A stretch of 64,000 nt of DNA from Acuticoccus sediminis (GTDB lineage Bacteria; Pseudomonadota; Alphaproteobacteria; Rhizobiales; Amorphaceae). The position numbers were made by a program, and so were the translations under genes. This document shows, piece after piece, positions 10,849 through 19,967 of the stretch. The stretch is from positions 248,001 to 312,000 of the forward strand of contig NZ_QHHQ01000005.1 in the NCBI RefSeq assembly GCF_003258595.1, written 5' to 3'. Position 1 is the stretch's first letter; every line of letters starts with the position of its first letter. Under the pieces are notes generated by a model. It had not been told where the DNA came from and did not search any database. It saw only the letters and a program-made list of their open reading frames with translations.

Positions 10849-11787
10849 ATGGCACTTGCCGAAGCCGAAACGACCCTTCCCGACCCGAAGATGGCCCAGG
10901 GCGGCGCCTTCATCGACGGCGCGTTCGTGCCGGTCCAGGACGCCAAGATCTCCGTCCTCGACTTCGGCCTCACGCGATCGGACTGCACCTACGACGTGGT
11001 CGGCGTGTGGAAGGGCCGCTTCTTCCGCCTCGACAGGCACCTCGACCGGTTCGAGGCGAGCTGCGAGCGGCTGCGCCTCGCCCTGCCGCTGTCGCGAGAG
11101 GAACTGGAGGCGACGCTCCACCGCCTCGTCGCGCTGACCGGGCTCGAGGACGCCTACGTCTCCATGACCCTGACGCGCGGCCGCCCGAACCCCGCCGCGC
11201 CGCGCGACCCGCGCCAGTGCGTCCCGAACTTCTACGCCTACGCGATCCCCTACGTGTGGCTCGCCAACGAGGCGCAGCAGGCCAAGGGCCTCGCGCTCAA
11301 GATCGCGCGTGACGTCGCCCGCATCTCGCGCCGCTCGGTGGACCAGCGCACCAAGAACTACCACTGGCTCGACCTCGAGATGGCGCTCCTCCATGCGCTC
11401 GACGACGGCGCCGACTCGGTCCTCCTGATGGACATCGACGGCAACCTCACCGAGGGGCCGGGCTACAACGTCTTCGCCTACCGTGACGGCGTGTGGTCGA
11501 CGCCCGACACCAACGTCCTGGAAGGCATCACGCGCGGCGCGGTCCTCGACCTCCTCGCCGAGATGAACGTCGGCTCGTCCGTGCGGCCGATGACCGAGGA
11601 CGACCTCTTCGGCGCCGAGGAGGTGATCGTGACGACCACCGCCGGCGGCGTCATGCCCGTCACCGCGGTGGACGGGCGGCCGGTGGGCGACGGCACGCCC
11701 GGCCCGCAGGCGGCCCGGCTGAAGGCGCTCTACTGGGACAAGCACACCGATCCGGCCTGGTCCGTCCCGGTCGACCGCACGGCCTGA
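10849..11787 (+). CDS. class IV (fold-type IV) PLP aminotransferase, (R)-amine transaminase-like
   Basis: 312-residue PLP enzyme of the BCAT/D-amino-acid transaminase fold. The Schiff-base Lys is in QRTKNYHWLDL, and LTEGPGYNVF and TTAGGVMPVT are the phosphate- and carboxylate-side loops. The N-terminal region RSDCTYDVVGVWKGRFFRLD closely follows the pattern of fungal and bacterial (R)-selective amine transaminases (H/R-S-D-x-TYDV-x-x-VW-x-GRFFRL) rather than ordinary branched-chain aminotransferases. The loop where those enzymes have an acidic residue reads SMTLTRG here, so specificity is open. Start chosen at 10849, seven bases after GAGAGG; the frame is open upstream to 10798. It is rightward and divergent from livK. 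Confidence 0.8.
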   Translation: MALAEAETTLPDPKMAQGGAFIDGAFVPVQDAKISVLDFGLTRSDCTYDVVGVWKGRFFRLDRHLDRFEASCERLRLALPLSREELEATLHRLVALTGLEDAYVSMTLTRGRPNPAAPRDPRQCVPNFYAYAIPYVWLANEAQQAKGLALKIARDVARISRRSVDQRTKNYHWLDLEMALLHALDDGADSVLLMDIDGNLTEGPGYNVFAYRDGVWSTPDTNVLEGITRGAVLDLLAEMNVGSSVRPMTEDDLFGAEEVIVTTTAGGVMPVTAVDGRPVGDGTPGPQAARLKALYWDKHTDPAWSVPVDRTA

Positions 11788-11956
11788 CCGGCCCTCAGGG
11801 TCGTCCGCCGCGACGGCCCGCCCTCCCCGCCCCGCGGTTTGACCTTGCGCGGCCGGCGCGCCAACGTCCCGCCGCGACCGGGCCACGGCGCATGCGACGA
11901 GAGGGAGGAAGGACCACGATGACCCACCGCCGAACCCGCCGGCCGGCGCTCTCCTG

Positions 11957-12811
11957 ATGCGCTCGTTCCTGTTCGTCCCGGGCGATTCGGAGAAGAAGCT
12001 CGCCAAGGCCTACGATTCGGGCGCCGACGTCGTCATCCTGGACCTTGAGGACTCGGTCTCGGCGGACCGCAAGCCCGCCGCGCGCGCCCTGGTGCGCGAG
12101 GCGGCGGCGGACGCGCCGGGCACCGTCGCCATCCGCGTCAACGCGCTCGACACCGGCCTCGTCGACGACGACCTCGCCGCGGTGATGGCCGCCCGCCCGG
12201 CGATGATCGTCCTGCCGAAGAGCGAGACCGGGGCGGACGTCGCGCATCTCTCCGCCAGGCTCTCCGTCCACGAGGCGGAGCAGGACGTCGCTGACGGCGC
12301 CACCAGGGTCCTCGCCATCGCCACCGAGACGGCGCGGGCGATGTTCGGCCTCGGCACCTACGATGCCGCCGGCCCCCGCCTCGCGGCGATGACCTGGGGC
12401 CTCGAGGACCTCTCCGCCGCGCTCGGCGTGTCGCGCACGCGCGACGAAAACGGGCGCGTCACCGACCCGTTCGCCTTCGCGCGCACGATGTGCCTCGCCG
12501 GGGCGAAGGCCGCCGGCGTCCTTCCCATCGACGCGGTCTATACGGATTTCCGCAACTCGGAGGGTCTCGCCCGCGAGTCGCGGGAGGCGGCGGCGGACGG
12601 CTTCCTGGGCAAGCTCGCGATCCATCCGGCGCAGGTCGCGGTCATCAACGAGGCGTTCACTCCGTCGGCCGAGGCGGTCGCCGCGGCCAGGCGCATCGTC
12701 GCCGCGTTCGAGGAGAACCCCGGCGCTGGCGTCGTCTCGCTGGACGGAAGGATGGTGGACCGGCCCCACCTCATCAACGCGCAGCAGCTGCTGGCGCGCG
12801 TCGGGGCCTGA
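11957..12811 (+). CDS. HpcH/HpaI aldolase family CoA-ester lyase, CitE-like
   Basis: 284-residue TIM-barrel protein of the citrate-lyase-beta/malyl-CoA lyase family. It begins RSFLFVPGDSEKKLAKA and has the expected DVVILDLEDSV (Mg2+-binding acidic residues), AIRVNALDT, MIVLPKSETGADV, LAIATETARAM and the late LAIHPAQVAVINEAFTPS. Members cleave or thioesterify beta-hydroxyacyl-CoA such as malyl- or citramalyl-CoA; which substrate is used cannot be judged. It lies 169 bp after the transaminase in the same direction, with a hairpin following the stop that probably ends the transcript. Confidence 0.8.
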   Translation: MRSFLFVPGDSEKKLAKAYDSGADVVILDLEDSVSADRKPAARALVREAAADAPGTVAIRVNALDTGLVDDDLAAVMAARPAMIVLPKSETGADVAHLSARLSVHEAEQDVADGATRVLAIATETARAMFGLGTYDAAGPRLAAMTWGLEDLSAALGVSRTRDENGRVTDPFAFARTMCLAGAKAAGVLPIDAVYTDFRNSEGLARESREAAADGFLGKLAIHPAQVAVINEAFTPSAEAVAAARRIVAAFEENPGAGVVSLDGRMVDRPHLINAQQLLARVGA

Positions 12812-12825
12812 GGGCGAGGCGTTCG

Positions 12826-12844
12826 GGCCGGGCCATGCCCGGCC
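12826..12844 (+). terminator. probable terminator hairpin after the CitE-like gene
   Basis: A perfect 8-bp stem, GGCCGGGC with loop CAT and GCCCGGCC, starts 15 bases after the stop and is followed by TCCCTTC. The T-tract is weak, so termination is inferred from position and stem strength. Confidence 0.4.
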
Positions 12845-12926
12845 TCCCTTCACCGGCGCCCCGGCGCGCCGGTCGCTGGACCGGGCCGCGTCGCGCGCGG
12901 CCCTCGCTTCCGTCCGGGACCGCGCG

Positions 12927-13550
12927 TCAGCCCGGGTAGGTGTCGGCGAATGCCGGCAGCTTCATCGCGCGGGCCGCGAGCGCGGTGAGCTTCGGGTAGC
13001 GCCCCTCCACCAGGAACGGGTTCGTCACCTCCGCCTGCTGGTAGGTGCAGACCGCCGCGACGTCGGATCCGTCCGGCTTGTCGCCACCGAAGAACCCGGC
13101 TTCCGGCGTGATCTCCTCCAGCGCGGCGAGGCCGCCCTCGATCTGGCCGATGACGCGCGTCTGCCAGTCCTTCCAGTGGAACTCCTCCGGCCGGCGGTTC
13201 TTCTCGTAGACCAGCGAGACGACCTTCTCGACGGTGGAGTGCGCCAGGGCGATGCGCTGCAGGCAGTCGCGGCGGGCGAGCCCCGTCGCCGGAACGAGGC
13301 GCATATCCGGCATGGAATCGTCGAGCCAGTCGCAGATCGGCATCGACTCGATGAGGCGCGTGCCGTCGGCCAGCACCAGGACAGGCACCCGGATGCCGGG
13401 GTGGTAGGACTTCATGATGTCGGCCTGCGACGGATCCGTCGCCGCGACGTCCAGCCGTTCCAGCTCGCGGCCCTGCAGGGCGCACCAGATCGCCACCCGC
13501 CGCGCATAGGGCGACAGGTTGCGGCCCACCAGCGTCATCGTCTCGCTCAT
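12927..13550 (-). CDS. glutathione S-transferase family protein
   Basis: 207-residue cytosolic GST. The N-terminal thioredoxin-fold domain shows LVGRNLSPYARRVAIWCAL (Ser/Tyr/Cys-type active-site loop NLSPYARR), the cis-Pro region RVPVLVLADGTRLIES with the ES glutathione-binding pair, and a C-terminal all-helical domain from about residue 85. The substrate is unknown. The GGAGG site six bases before the ATG supports the start. It is convergent with the CitE-like gene and divergent from nothing nearby; the gene behind it on the same strand is decayed. Confidence 0.8.
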   Translation of the reverse strand: MSETMTLVGRNLSPYARRVAIWCALQGRELERLDVAATDPSQADIMKSYHPGIRVPVLVLADGTRLIESMPICDWLDDSMPDMRLVPATGLARRDCLQRIALAHSTVEKVVSLVYEKNRRPEEFHWKDWQTRVIGQIEGGLAALEEITPEAGFFGGDKPDGSDVAAVCTYQQAEVTNPFLVEGRYPKLTALAARAMKLPAFADTYPG

Positions 13551-13619
13551 CGTTATCCTCCCCGCGAGTGCGAAGGCGCACCCGATCGGTCGTTCTTATA
13601 ATTTCGCCGACGCTTTATT

Positions 13620-13919
13620 TCACTGTTTGTAGGCGGATTCGAGCCCGGTGATGTCCAACATCACCCTGCCGGGCATCGCCCCCCATGGCGCGGCCGGCTC
13701 CCTCGCGATCCGGATCGTCCAGAATTTCGAGGAAGCGGGTCGGCACGATCTGCCAGATAAGGCCGTAGCGATCCCTCGGCCGGGCGCACTGGATCGGCGC
13801 GCCATCGTGCCCCCGACGCGCCGGCCGGGGGCGATGCCGCAGTAGAAGGCCGCCGCGTCAGCCGCCCCCGCCACGAACCGCAGGTTCGAAGCGATACGCT
13901 GGATGGGCGGCCTCGGCAG
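13620..13919 (-). pseudogene. decayed VOC-superfamily (PhnB/3-demethylubiquinone methyltransferase-like) gene
   Basis: On the minus strand one frame reads IQRIASNLRFVAGAADAAAF then YCGIAPGRRVGG, the start of a PhnB-like VOC domain. A second frame then reads RDRYGLIWQIVPTRFLEILD and DPDREGAGRAMG. The first frame resumes with AMPGRVMLDITGLESAYKQ and a stop. The core between the two ends (about 70 residues in intact proteins) is missing, and the frame shifts at least twice, once at a run of six G/C bases near 13680. No start codon sits at the 5' end. It is therefore a truncated, frameshifted remnant; a sequencing error could explain the homopolymer shift but not the internal loss. Confidence 0.65.
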
Positions 13920-13933
13920 TCAGGGGGCCGGTG

Positions 13934-14356
13934 TCAGCCGACGATCTCGTTGCCACCGAACCAGAAGGCGATCTCCTCGGCCGCCGTCTCCGCGGCGTCG
14001 GAGCCGTGCACCGAGTTCTCGCCGATGGAGGTGGCGAACTCCTTGCGGATGGTGCCCGGCGCGGCGTCGGCCGGGTTGGTCGCGCCCATCACTTCGCGGT
14101 TCTTGGCGATGGCGTTCTCACCTTCCAGCACCTGCACGACCGTCGGGCCGGAGGACATGAACGTGGTGAGCTCCTCGTAGAACGGGCGCGCCTTGTGGAC
14201 CTCGTAGAACTTCTCGGCCTGCTGCTTGGACATCCACACGCGCTTGGCGGCGACGACGCGCAGACCCGCCTCCTCGAGCTTGGCGGTGATCGCGCCCGTC
14301 AGATTGCGCTTGGTCGCGTCGGGCTTAATCATGGAAAAGGTACGTTCGATGGCCAT
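13934..14356 (-). CDS. ndk: nucleoside diphosphate kinase
   Basis: 140 residues, the usual size. It transfers the gamma-phosphate from ATP to other nucleoside diphosphates through a phospho-His intermediate. The N-terminus [20 protein letters not shown], the Kpn-loop segment [18 protein letters not shown], the [15 protein letters not shown] motif and the active-site His in NSVHGSD are all intact. The start at 14356 follows GAGGATGAGA. It is a single-gene minus-strand unit, divergent from the DinB gene. Confidence 0.97.
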   Translation of the reverse strand: MAIERTFSMIKPDATKRNLTGAITAKLEEAGLRVVAAKRVWMSKQQAEKFYEVHKARPFYEELTTFMSSGPTVVQVLEGENAIAKNREVMGATNPADAAPGTIRKEFATSIGENSVHGSDAAETAAEEIAFWFGGNEIVG

Positions 14357-14479
14357 TCTCATCCTCGAGGGTTGCCGCCGCGCGGCGTGTGTTCCGTGAC
14401 GTCGCGGGCGATCGTCGCGCCGCTGTGTTGCGCTCGCTATAAACAGGCCCAGCCTACAACCGCAACAGGAGGTGATGGC

Positions 14480-14983
14480 GTGAACGCATTCCCGATGCTG
14501 GCCCGCTACAACCGCTGGGCCAACCGAACGGCCTACGCCGCCGCCGCGGACCTCTCCGACACCGACTACCGCGCCGACTGCGGCGCCGCGTTCGTCTCGA
14601 TCCACGGCACGCTCAACCATCTCGTCGTCACCGACCGGATCTGGATGTACCGCTTCACCGGCCGGCCCTACCCGCAGGCCGCCCTCGACGCGACCGCGTG
14701 CGACGACTTCGCCGGGCTGAAGGCCGTGCGCGAGGCACTCGACGAGGAGATCGTCGCCTGGGTCGAGGGCCTGTCCGACGCGGAGCTCGCGGCCACCATC
14801 TCCTACGTGCGCGCGACGACGCCGGAGAAGATCACCCAGCCGCTGGCGCCGGGCCTCCTCCACCTCTTCAACCACCAGACCCACCATCGCGGCCAGGTCC
14901 ACGCGATGCTTACCCGCCTCACAGGCCAGGCACCGCCGTTCGACCTCCTCTACTACCAGCGCGAGGCGGGCGAAGGCGTCTGA
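14480..14983 (+). CDS. DinB family protein
   Basis: 167-residue four-helix-bundle protein of the DinB/YfiT metalloenzyme superfamily. The three expected metal-ligand histidines are present: one in IHGTLNHLV and two in [14 protein letters not shown]. The N-terminus [18 protein letters not shown] is also typical. DinB proteins include thiol-dependent S-transferases and damage-induced proteins of unknown activity. The start is GTG at 14480, because AGGAGGT ends six bases upstream and the nearby ATG at 14475 is out of frame. Confidence 0.85.
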   Translation: MNAFPMLARYNRWANRTAYAAAADLSDTDYRADCGAAFVSIHGTLNHLVVTDRIWMYRFTGRPYPQAALDATACDDFAGLKAVREALDEEIVAWVEGLSDAELAATISYVRATTPEKITQPLAPGLLHLFNHQTHHRGQVHAMLTRLTGQAPPFDLLYYQREAGEGV

Positions 14984-15014
14984 GCCACCCGGCCCCTCGG
15001 CCGGGCCGCGGACC

Positions 15015-15515
15015 TCACGGGACCCAGCCGGGCAGCGCGGCGGCCTGCCTGACCCAGGCCGCGAACCGCTCCTCGTCGAGGACGTCGGTCTCGCGGATGT
15101 CGATCCAGCGGGAATCCTTGCTGCGGTCCGTCCCGCCGGGCGGCAGCGGGTCGAGCGAGACGCCCCGGAAGAAGGTCACCTTCACGTAGGCGGTGAAGAC
15201 CCGGAACGAGAGGAACCAGCCGTTTCCCTCGGCCCCGTAGAGCGGCGAGTTCCATTTCACCGCCTTGCGGACGTCCGGAACGGCCCGCACGATCAGCGCG
15301 TCGAGGCGGCGGCCGAGGTCGCTCTTCCAGCCGGGCATGGCCGCGATGTACCGCTGCACCGGCGCATCCCCGTCCGCCATCGCGATCTGCGGGTTGCCGC
15401 CTGCGAGGAGCACCACCCCGTCCGGCCCCGCCTGCAGCGGCGGGCGGGCCTTCGCGGTGCGTCGCGGCCCGGCGGCGGCCGTCGCCCGGCCCGCCGGCTT
15501 CTTCCCCTGCGCCAT
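15015..15515 (-). CDS. DUF1801 domain-containing protein
   Basis: 166 residues. A basic, Ala/Pro-rich N-terminal tail (about 55 residues) precedes a DUF1801-type domain with [37 protein letters not shown] (the family's conserved W-x-x-PxYG region) and [12 protein letters not shown]. The fold is related to iron-chaperone frataxin-like YdhG proteins; function is unknown. The start at 15515 has GGGGGAG upstream. It is convergent with the DinB gene (31 bp between stops) and divergent from the GH8 gene. Confidence 0.75.
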   Translation of the reverse strand: MAQGKKPAGRATAAAGPRRTAKARPPLQAGPDGVVLLAGGNPQIAMADGDAPVQRYIAAMPGWKSDLGRRLDALIVRAVPDVRKAVKWNSPLYGAEGNGWFLSFRVFTAYVKVTFFRGVSLDPLPPGGTDRSKDSRWIDIRETDVLDEERFAAWVRQAAALPGWVP

Positions 15516-15660
15516 GCCGCTCCCCCGTCTCCGACCCGCGTTCGCGGACAGGTAGGGCATGAAGGCGCCCCGACCCAGCGGCGGCCGCAGGCCTTTTCCC
15601 TCCGGACGCCGCCGCCCGCCGTGCCTATAAAGAGGGAACCGCCAGCGAAGGATGGGACGG

Positions 15661-16755
15661 ATGTCGCGCTCGACCCTGTGGACCATGGTGCTGCTCGTCG
15701 CCCTCTCGGGCGCGGAGACGGCGCCGGTCCGTGCCCAGGACCTCTACCAGGGCCCGATCGCCAGCGAGATGAGCCCGGAATTCTACGCCTGGTACCAGCA
15801 CCAGGCGGCCGGATTCTTCCAGTCCTACATGGCGCCGGAGGGGCGGATCTTCGATCCGGAGAACGGTGGCATCAGCCACTCGGAGAGCCAGGCCTACGGA
15901 ATGGCGATCGCCCTCGCGGCGAACGCGCCGGAGCTCTTCGACACGATCTGGGGCTGGACGAGGCGCACGCTGCGCAACGCCGACGGACTGCACGCCTGGC
16001 GCTACGTGCCCGGCCAGGGTGTCGTCGACCGCAACAACGCGACCGACGCCGACCTCATCATCGCCGCCACCCTGAGCGTCGCCGCCAGGCGCTGGAACCG
16101 GGGGGACTACCTCGGCGACGCCGCCAGGACCGCGGATTCGCTGGGCCGGTCCGTCCTCGTGAGGCACAAGGGGCACGTCGTGATGCTGCCCGGCAAGGTC
16201 GGCTTCATGCCGCCGTCGCAGCCGGACGGGCCGGTCATCAACCTCTCCTACTACCACTTCGACATCATGCAGATCGTCGCCGACCTCGCCCCCGGCTATC
16301 CCTGGAAGGAGGCGATCGCCGACGGGTGGGGCTTCTACCGGTACGTCATCGAGGCATGGACGCCGAGCGACTGGACCTCCGTCGCCGATCCGGAGCACCC
16401 GGTCCCGGCACGCAATTTCCCGGTCAAGGCGTCGTACGACGCGGTGCGCGGTCCGGTGAACATGCTCGCCGTCCCGTGGGCGTCGAACCGGGACTACGTC
16501 GACATCATCGACAACCGCCTCAAGATGAACGGCGGCATGCCGGGGATCTACGATCCGAAGCGCGGCGAGAGGGTCGGCGACCTCACCGGGAGCGGCTACC
16601 GGCTCATCGCCGCGGCGGTGGACTGCGTGGCGGACGGCAACCCCATTCCGGCCGACCTCCTCAACGTCACCCCCGAGACCTATTTCGGCTCGGCGCTGCA
16701 CCTCATGGTGATCCACCAGCTCTACGTCAAACACCCCGAGTGCATCCGCTTCTGA
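15661..16755 (+). CDS. secreted glycoside hydrolase family 8 endoglucanase
   Basis: About 364 residues with a signal peptide (MSRSTLWTMVLLVALSGAET, cleavage near PVRAQ). It has the GH8 alpha/alpha-barrel landmarks: SHSESQAYGMAIAL, where the Glu is the expected general acid, and NNATDADLIIAATLSVAARR, where an Asp is the expected base. SYYHFDIMQIVADLAP and GSGYRLIAAAVDC follow. Family members cleave beta-1,4-glucans and include BcsZ of bacterial cellulose operons, but no bcs genes lie nearby. I prefer the ATG at 15661, with AAGGA eight bases upstream; 15652 is an equally in-frame alternative. Confidence 0.85.
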   Translation: MSRSTLWTMVLLVALSGAETAPVRAQDLYQGPIASEMSPEFYAWYQHQAAGFFQSYMAPEGRIFDPENGGISHSESQAYGMAIALAANAPELFDTIWGWTRRTLRNADGLHAWRYVPGQGVVDRNNATDADLIIAATLSVAARRWNRGDYLGDAARTADSLGRSVLVRHKGHVVMLPGKVGFMPPSQPDGPVINLSYYHFDIMQIVADLAPGYPWKEAIADGWGFYRYVIEAWTPSDWTSVADPEHPVPARNFPVKASYDAVRGPVNMLAVPWASNRDYVDIIDNRLKMNGGMPGIYDPKRGERVGDLTGSGYRLIAAAVDCVADGNPIPADLLNVTPETYFGSALHLMVIHQLYVKHPECIRF

Positions 16756-16854
16756 GCCCGTCGCGGGCGCCGGCGAGACCCACGTCAAAGTGCGGGTCTG
16801 GTGTGGCCTTCGCGACCTTGCGTTGGGGCCGGCACAGGCGCGATAAGGCGCGCC

Positions 16855-18753
16855 ATGCTGACGATCCGCAACCTCACCTACCGCATCGACGGACGCACTC
16901 TCCTTGAGGGGGCGGACGCGATCGTGCCGGCCGGCGCCAAGGTCGGTCTCGTCGGGCGTAACGGCTGCGGCAAGACCACGCTCTTCAACCTCATCTGCGG
17001 CGACCTCTCGCCCGAATCCGGCGACATCTCCCTCGCCGAGGGCCAGCGCATCGGCCGCGTGGCGCAGGAGGCGCCGGGCACCGAGGCCTCGCTGATCGAG
17101 ACCGTGCTCGCCGCCGATACCGAGCGCACCGCCCTCCTCGCCGAGTCCGAGTCGGCCACCGACCCGCACCGCATCGGCGAGATCCACAACCGCCTCGCCG
17201 ACATCGACGCCTATTCGGCCGAGTCGCGCGCGGCGTCGATCCTCGCCGGCCTCGGCTTCGACGACGCGGCGCAGCGGCGCTCCTGCTCGTCCTTCTCGGG
17301 CGGGTGGCGGATGCGCGTGGCCCTCGCGGCGATCCTCTTCCTGGAGCCGGACCTCCTGCTCCTCGACGAGCCGACCAACTACCTCGACCTCGAAGGCACC
17401 GTGTGGCTGGAGACCTATCTCCAGCGCTACCCGCACACCGTCATCGTGATCAGCCACGACCGCGACATGCTGGACAGCGTGGCCCGGCAGATCGTCCACG
17501 TCGACAACGGCAAGCTCGTCGCCTACCGCGGCAACTACTCCGAGTTCGAGCGCCAGCGCCGGGAGAAGGCCGAGCTGCAGGCCCGCCGGGCCGAGAAGCA
17601 GGCGGTGGAGCGGGCGCACCTGCAGTCCTTCGTCGACCGCTTCCGCTACAAGGCCTCCAAGGCCAAGCAGGCGCAGAGCCGCATCAAGAAGCTGGAGAAG
17701 ATGGGCGCGATCGAGCCGGTGCTCGACGAGACGATGCCACCCATCAGGATCCCCAACCCGAAGCGCGCCCTGTCGCCGCCGATCATCGCGGCCGACCGCG
17801 TCGTCCTCGGCTACGACGGCAAGTCGGTGCTGCGGCGGGTGAACATCCGCGTCGACGACGACGACAGGATCGCGCTGCTTGGCGCCAACGGCAACGGCAA
17901 GTCGACGCTCGCCAAGTTGCTCGCCGGTCGCCTCGACCCGATGGAAGGCTCCGTCACCCGCGCCGACCGGATGCAGATCGCCTACTTCGCCCAGCACCAG
18001 CTCGACGAGCTGCGGCCGAAGGAGACGCCGGTCGCCCACGTCCAGGCCCGGCTGAAGTTCGAGGAGGACGAGAAGGACGTGCGGGCGCGCGTCGCCCAGA
18101 TGGGCCTCCCCGGCGAGCGGATGGACACGCCCGCCAAGGACCTCTCGGGCGGCGAACGGGCCAAGCTCCTCCTCGGCCTCGCGACGATGGGGGGTGCCAA
18201 CCTCCTCATCCTCGACGAGCCGACCAACCACCTCGACATCGACTCGCGAGCCGCCCTGGTCGAGGCGATCAACGGCTACGAGGGCGCCGTGATCCTCATC
18301 AGCCACGACCGCTACCTCGTGGAGGCGTGCGTCGACCGCCTGTGGCTCGTGGCGGACGGGACGGTGAGCCCGTTCGACGACGACATGGAGGCCTACCGCG
18401 CGCTGATCCTCGGCAACGCCCGCAAGGGCAAGGCGGGCGACGAGAAGCCGGCCGACAAGGTCAGCGCCGCCGACCGCCGCCGCGAAGCCGCCGAGGCGCG
18501 GGCCCAGCTCGCCCCGCTGCGCAAGCAGGTGCAGGCGGCGGAGAAGGAGATCGCCAGGGCGGAGGCGGAGATCGCCCGGCTCGACGCCAGGCTCGAGGAC
18601 CCGGCGCTCTACACCAGGGACCCCGCCAAGGCGGCGCAGATCTCCAAGGATCGCGCCCAGTGGGTCCGCGCCCGCGAGGCCGCCGAGGAGGCGTGGCTCG
18701 AGGCGTCCGAGGCCTACGAGGCGGCGGAGGCCGGCACCGCCCTCGCCGGCTGA
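16855..18753 (+). CDS. ABC-F family ATP-binding protein
   Basis: 632-residue soluble protein with two ABC domains and no membrane segments. Domain 1 has Walker A GRNGCGKTT, signature CSSFSGGWRMRVALA and Walker B LLLLDEPTNYLDLEG. The inter-domain linker (about residues 235-300) is a charged helical hairpin. Domain 2 has GANGNGKST, DLSGGERAKLLL and LLILDEPTNHLDID. A C-terminal coiled coil of Lys/Glu/Ala (about 540-632) resembles the Uup/YheS DNA- or ribosome-binding tail. ABC-F proteins act on stalled ribosomes; which subfamily this belongs to needs a tree. The start follows AAGG and fits the first beta strand MLTIRNLTYRI. Confidence 0.92.
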   Translation: MLTIRNLTYRIDGRTLLEGADAIVPAGAKVGLVGRNGCGKTTLFNLICGDLSPESGDISLAEGQRIGRVAQEAPGTEASLIETVLAADTERTALLAESESATDPHRIGEIHNRLADIDAYSAESRAASILAGLGFDDAAQRRSCSSFSGGWRMRVALAAILFLEPDLLLLDEPTNYLDLEGTVWLETYLQRYPHTVIVISHDRDMLDSVARQIVHVDNGKLVAYRGNYSEFERQRREKAELQARRAEKQAVERAHLQSFVDRFRYKASKAKQAQSRIKKLEKMGAIEPVLDETMPPIRIPNPKRALSPPIIAADRVVLGYDGKSVLRRVNIRVDDDDRIALLGANGNGKSTLAKLLAGRLDPMEGSVTRADRMQIAYFAQHQLDELRPKETPVAHVQARLKFEEDEKDVRARVAQMGLPGERMDTPAKDLSGGERAKLLLGLATMGGANLLILDEPTNHLDIDSRAALVEAINGYEGAVILISHDRYLVEACVDRLWLVADGTVSPFDDDMEAYRALILGNARKGKAGDEKPADKVSAADRRREAAEARAQLAPLRKQVQAAEKEIARAEAEIARLDARLEDPALYTRDPAKAAQISKDRAQWVRAREAAEEAWLEASEAYEAAEAGTALAG

Positions 18754-18770
18754 CCACTCGCCGGCTGACC
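18742..18770 (+). repeat. 14-bp tandem duplication over the ABC-F stop codon
   Basis: CTCGCCGGCTGACC occurs at 18742-18755 and again at 18757-18770, separated by one base. The first copy contains the stop codon of the ABC-F gene. It looks like a small replication-slippage duplication and duplicates the gene's last codons outside the frame end. Confidence 0.7.
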
Positions 18771-18819
18771 GCGCGACGGCCTTGCGGTGCAGCGGGCCCG
18801 TGCCGAGCCCGCGTGCGGC

Positions 18820-19698
18820 CTACGAGGTGCGGCCACCGCAGGCGGTCGCCCCGCCCGGGACCAGCCGCACGACCCTGAAGCCTTCGCTCTGCAGCGCATT
18901 CAGGAATCCCGGCAGCATCGACGCGGTGCGCGGGTGGATGTCGTGGAACAGGATGATGCCGCGCCCGCGCTGGCGAAGCTCCGCCAGGGTGCGGTTCATC
19001 ACCGTCGTACCGTCGGTGCGCAGGTAGTCCTTGGAGTCGATGTCGACGTCGATCACCACCGTGCCGCGCTGGGCCATGGCGCTGCGCAGCCCCGGCGTGT
19101 CGGCGAGGTAGGGGAAGCGGAAGAACGGCGAGAGGCCATGGCCGGTGCCGCTCAGCGCCGCCGCGATCGCCCGCTCCCCGCGCCCGATTTCGGCGAGCGC
19201 GTCGGCCCGGCTCATCCGCTTCAGGTTGGCGTGGTCGTAGGAGTGCGAGCCGATGGTGTGCCCGCGCGAGGCCACCTTGCGCACGAGCTGGGGATGGGCC
19301 TCGGCCATCTGCCCGACCATCATGAACGTCGCCTTCACGCCGGCCGCGTCGAGGGTGTCGAGGATGTGCGGCGTCGTGCCGGGGCGCGGCCCGTCGTCGA
19401 AGGTCAGCACCACTTCGCCGCGCGCCAGCTTGATGTCGCTGACGCGGCTCACCGGCAGCGTGCGGCCGGCGAGCATGCCGGGCTGCTGCGGGACCGGGCC
19501 GCACTGCGGCGCGCCGGCGGTCGACGGCGGAGCCGAGTAGACCGGCGGCGCGGAATAGACCGGAGCCGGGGCCGTCGGTGCGGCGATGGTGAGGGTTGTC
19601 GGGTTGTTGTAGGCGAAACCGGTCGTCTTCGACGATTGGCACCCGGCGAGAAGTACCGCGACGAGGGCGAGGAACGCAGCAGGAAGCGGCGATCTCAT
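18820..19698 (-). CDS. polysaccharide deacetylase family lipoprotein
   Basis: 292 residues. A lipoprotein signal peptide ends in the lipobox LLAGC (MRSPLPAAFLALVAVLLAGC), so the mature protein should be membrane-anchored in the periplasm. A Pro/Ala/Ser-rich linker (about residues 25-85) leads to a NodB domain: VVLTFDDGPRPGTTPHILDT carries the catalytic Asp pair, GSHSYDHANL the two metal-binding His, FFRFPYL the substrate loop, and ILFHDIHPRTA the late His. Metal-dependent removal of acetyl groups from a glycan such as peptidoglycan is the expected reaction. Its gene is convergent with the ABC-F gene. Confidence 0.88.
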   Translation of the reverse strand: MRSPLPAAFLALVAVLLAGCQSSKTTGFAYNNPTTLTIAAPTAPAPVYSAPPVYSAPPSTAGAPQCGPVPQQPGMLAGRTLPVSRVSDIKLARGEVVLTFDDGPRPGTTPHILDTLDAAGVKATFMMVGQMAEAHPQLVRKVASRGHTIGSHSYDHANLKRMSRADALAEIGRGERAIAAALSGTGHGLSPFFRFPYLADTPGLRSAMAQRGTVVIDVDIDSKDYLRTDGTTVMNRTLAELRQRGRGIILFHDIHPRTASMLPGFLNALQSEGFRVVRLVPGGATACGGRTS

Positions 19699-19967
19699 GC
19701 GTTGGCCTTTAGAAACTATGCTTTCTCAAATGTTACGAGGACTGGTTAATGTCGCGTTGCCGCGGGAGGTCCACCCATCCCAGAGGCGCCGCCGCGTCCG
19801 TCCGCGCCGGCCGCACCAAGTCCGTCCCGCGGAGTGTCGCACACACGCCGCCGCGCCGGTAGAGCGCGCCGGCAACGCGCGCTCTTTCGTCCCCGGCCGG
19901 GAGCGCCGGTCCTCCCGGAAACGACCGTCGGGCCGCCGCAGTCCGCGGCGGTCCGGGCCTGCACGGT

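Noticed and set aside
15625-18306. Long antisense frame across GH8 and the ABC-F gene
   Set aside because: It spans two unrelated genes, is rich in Arg/Asp/Val/Gly shadow composition and has no motif.
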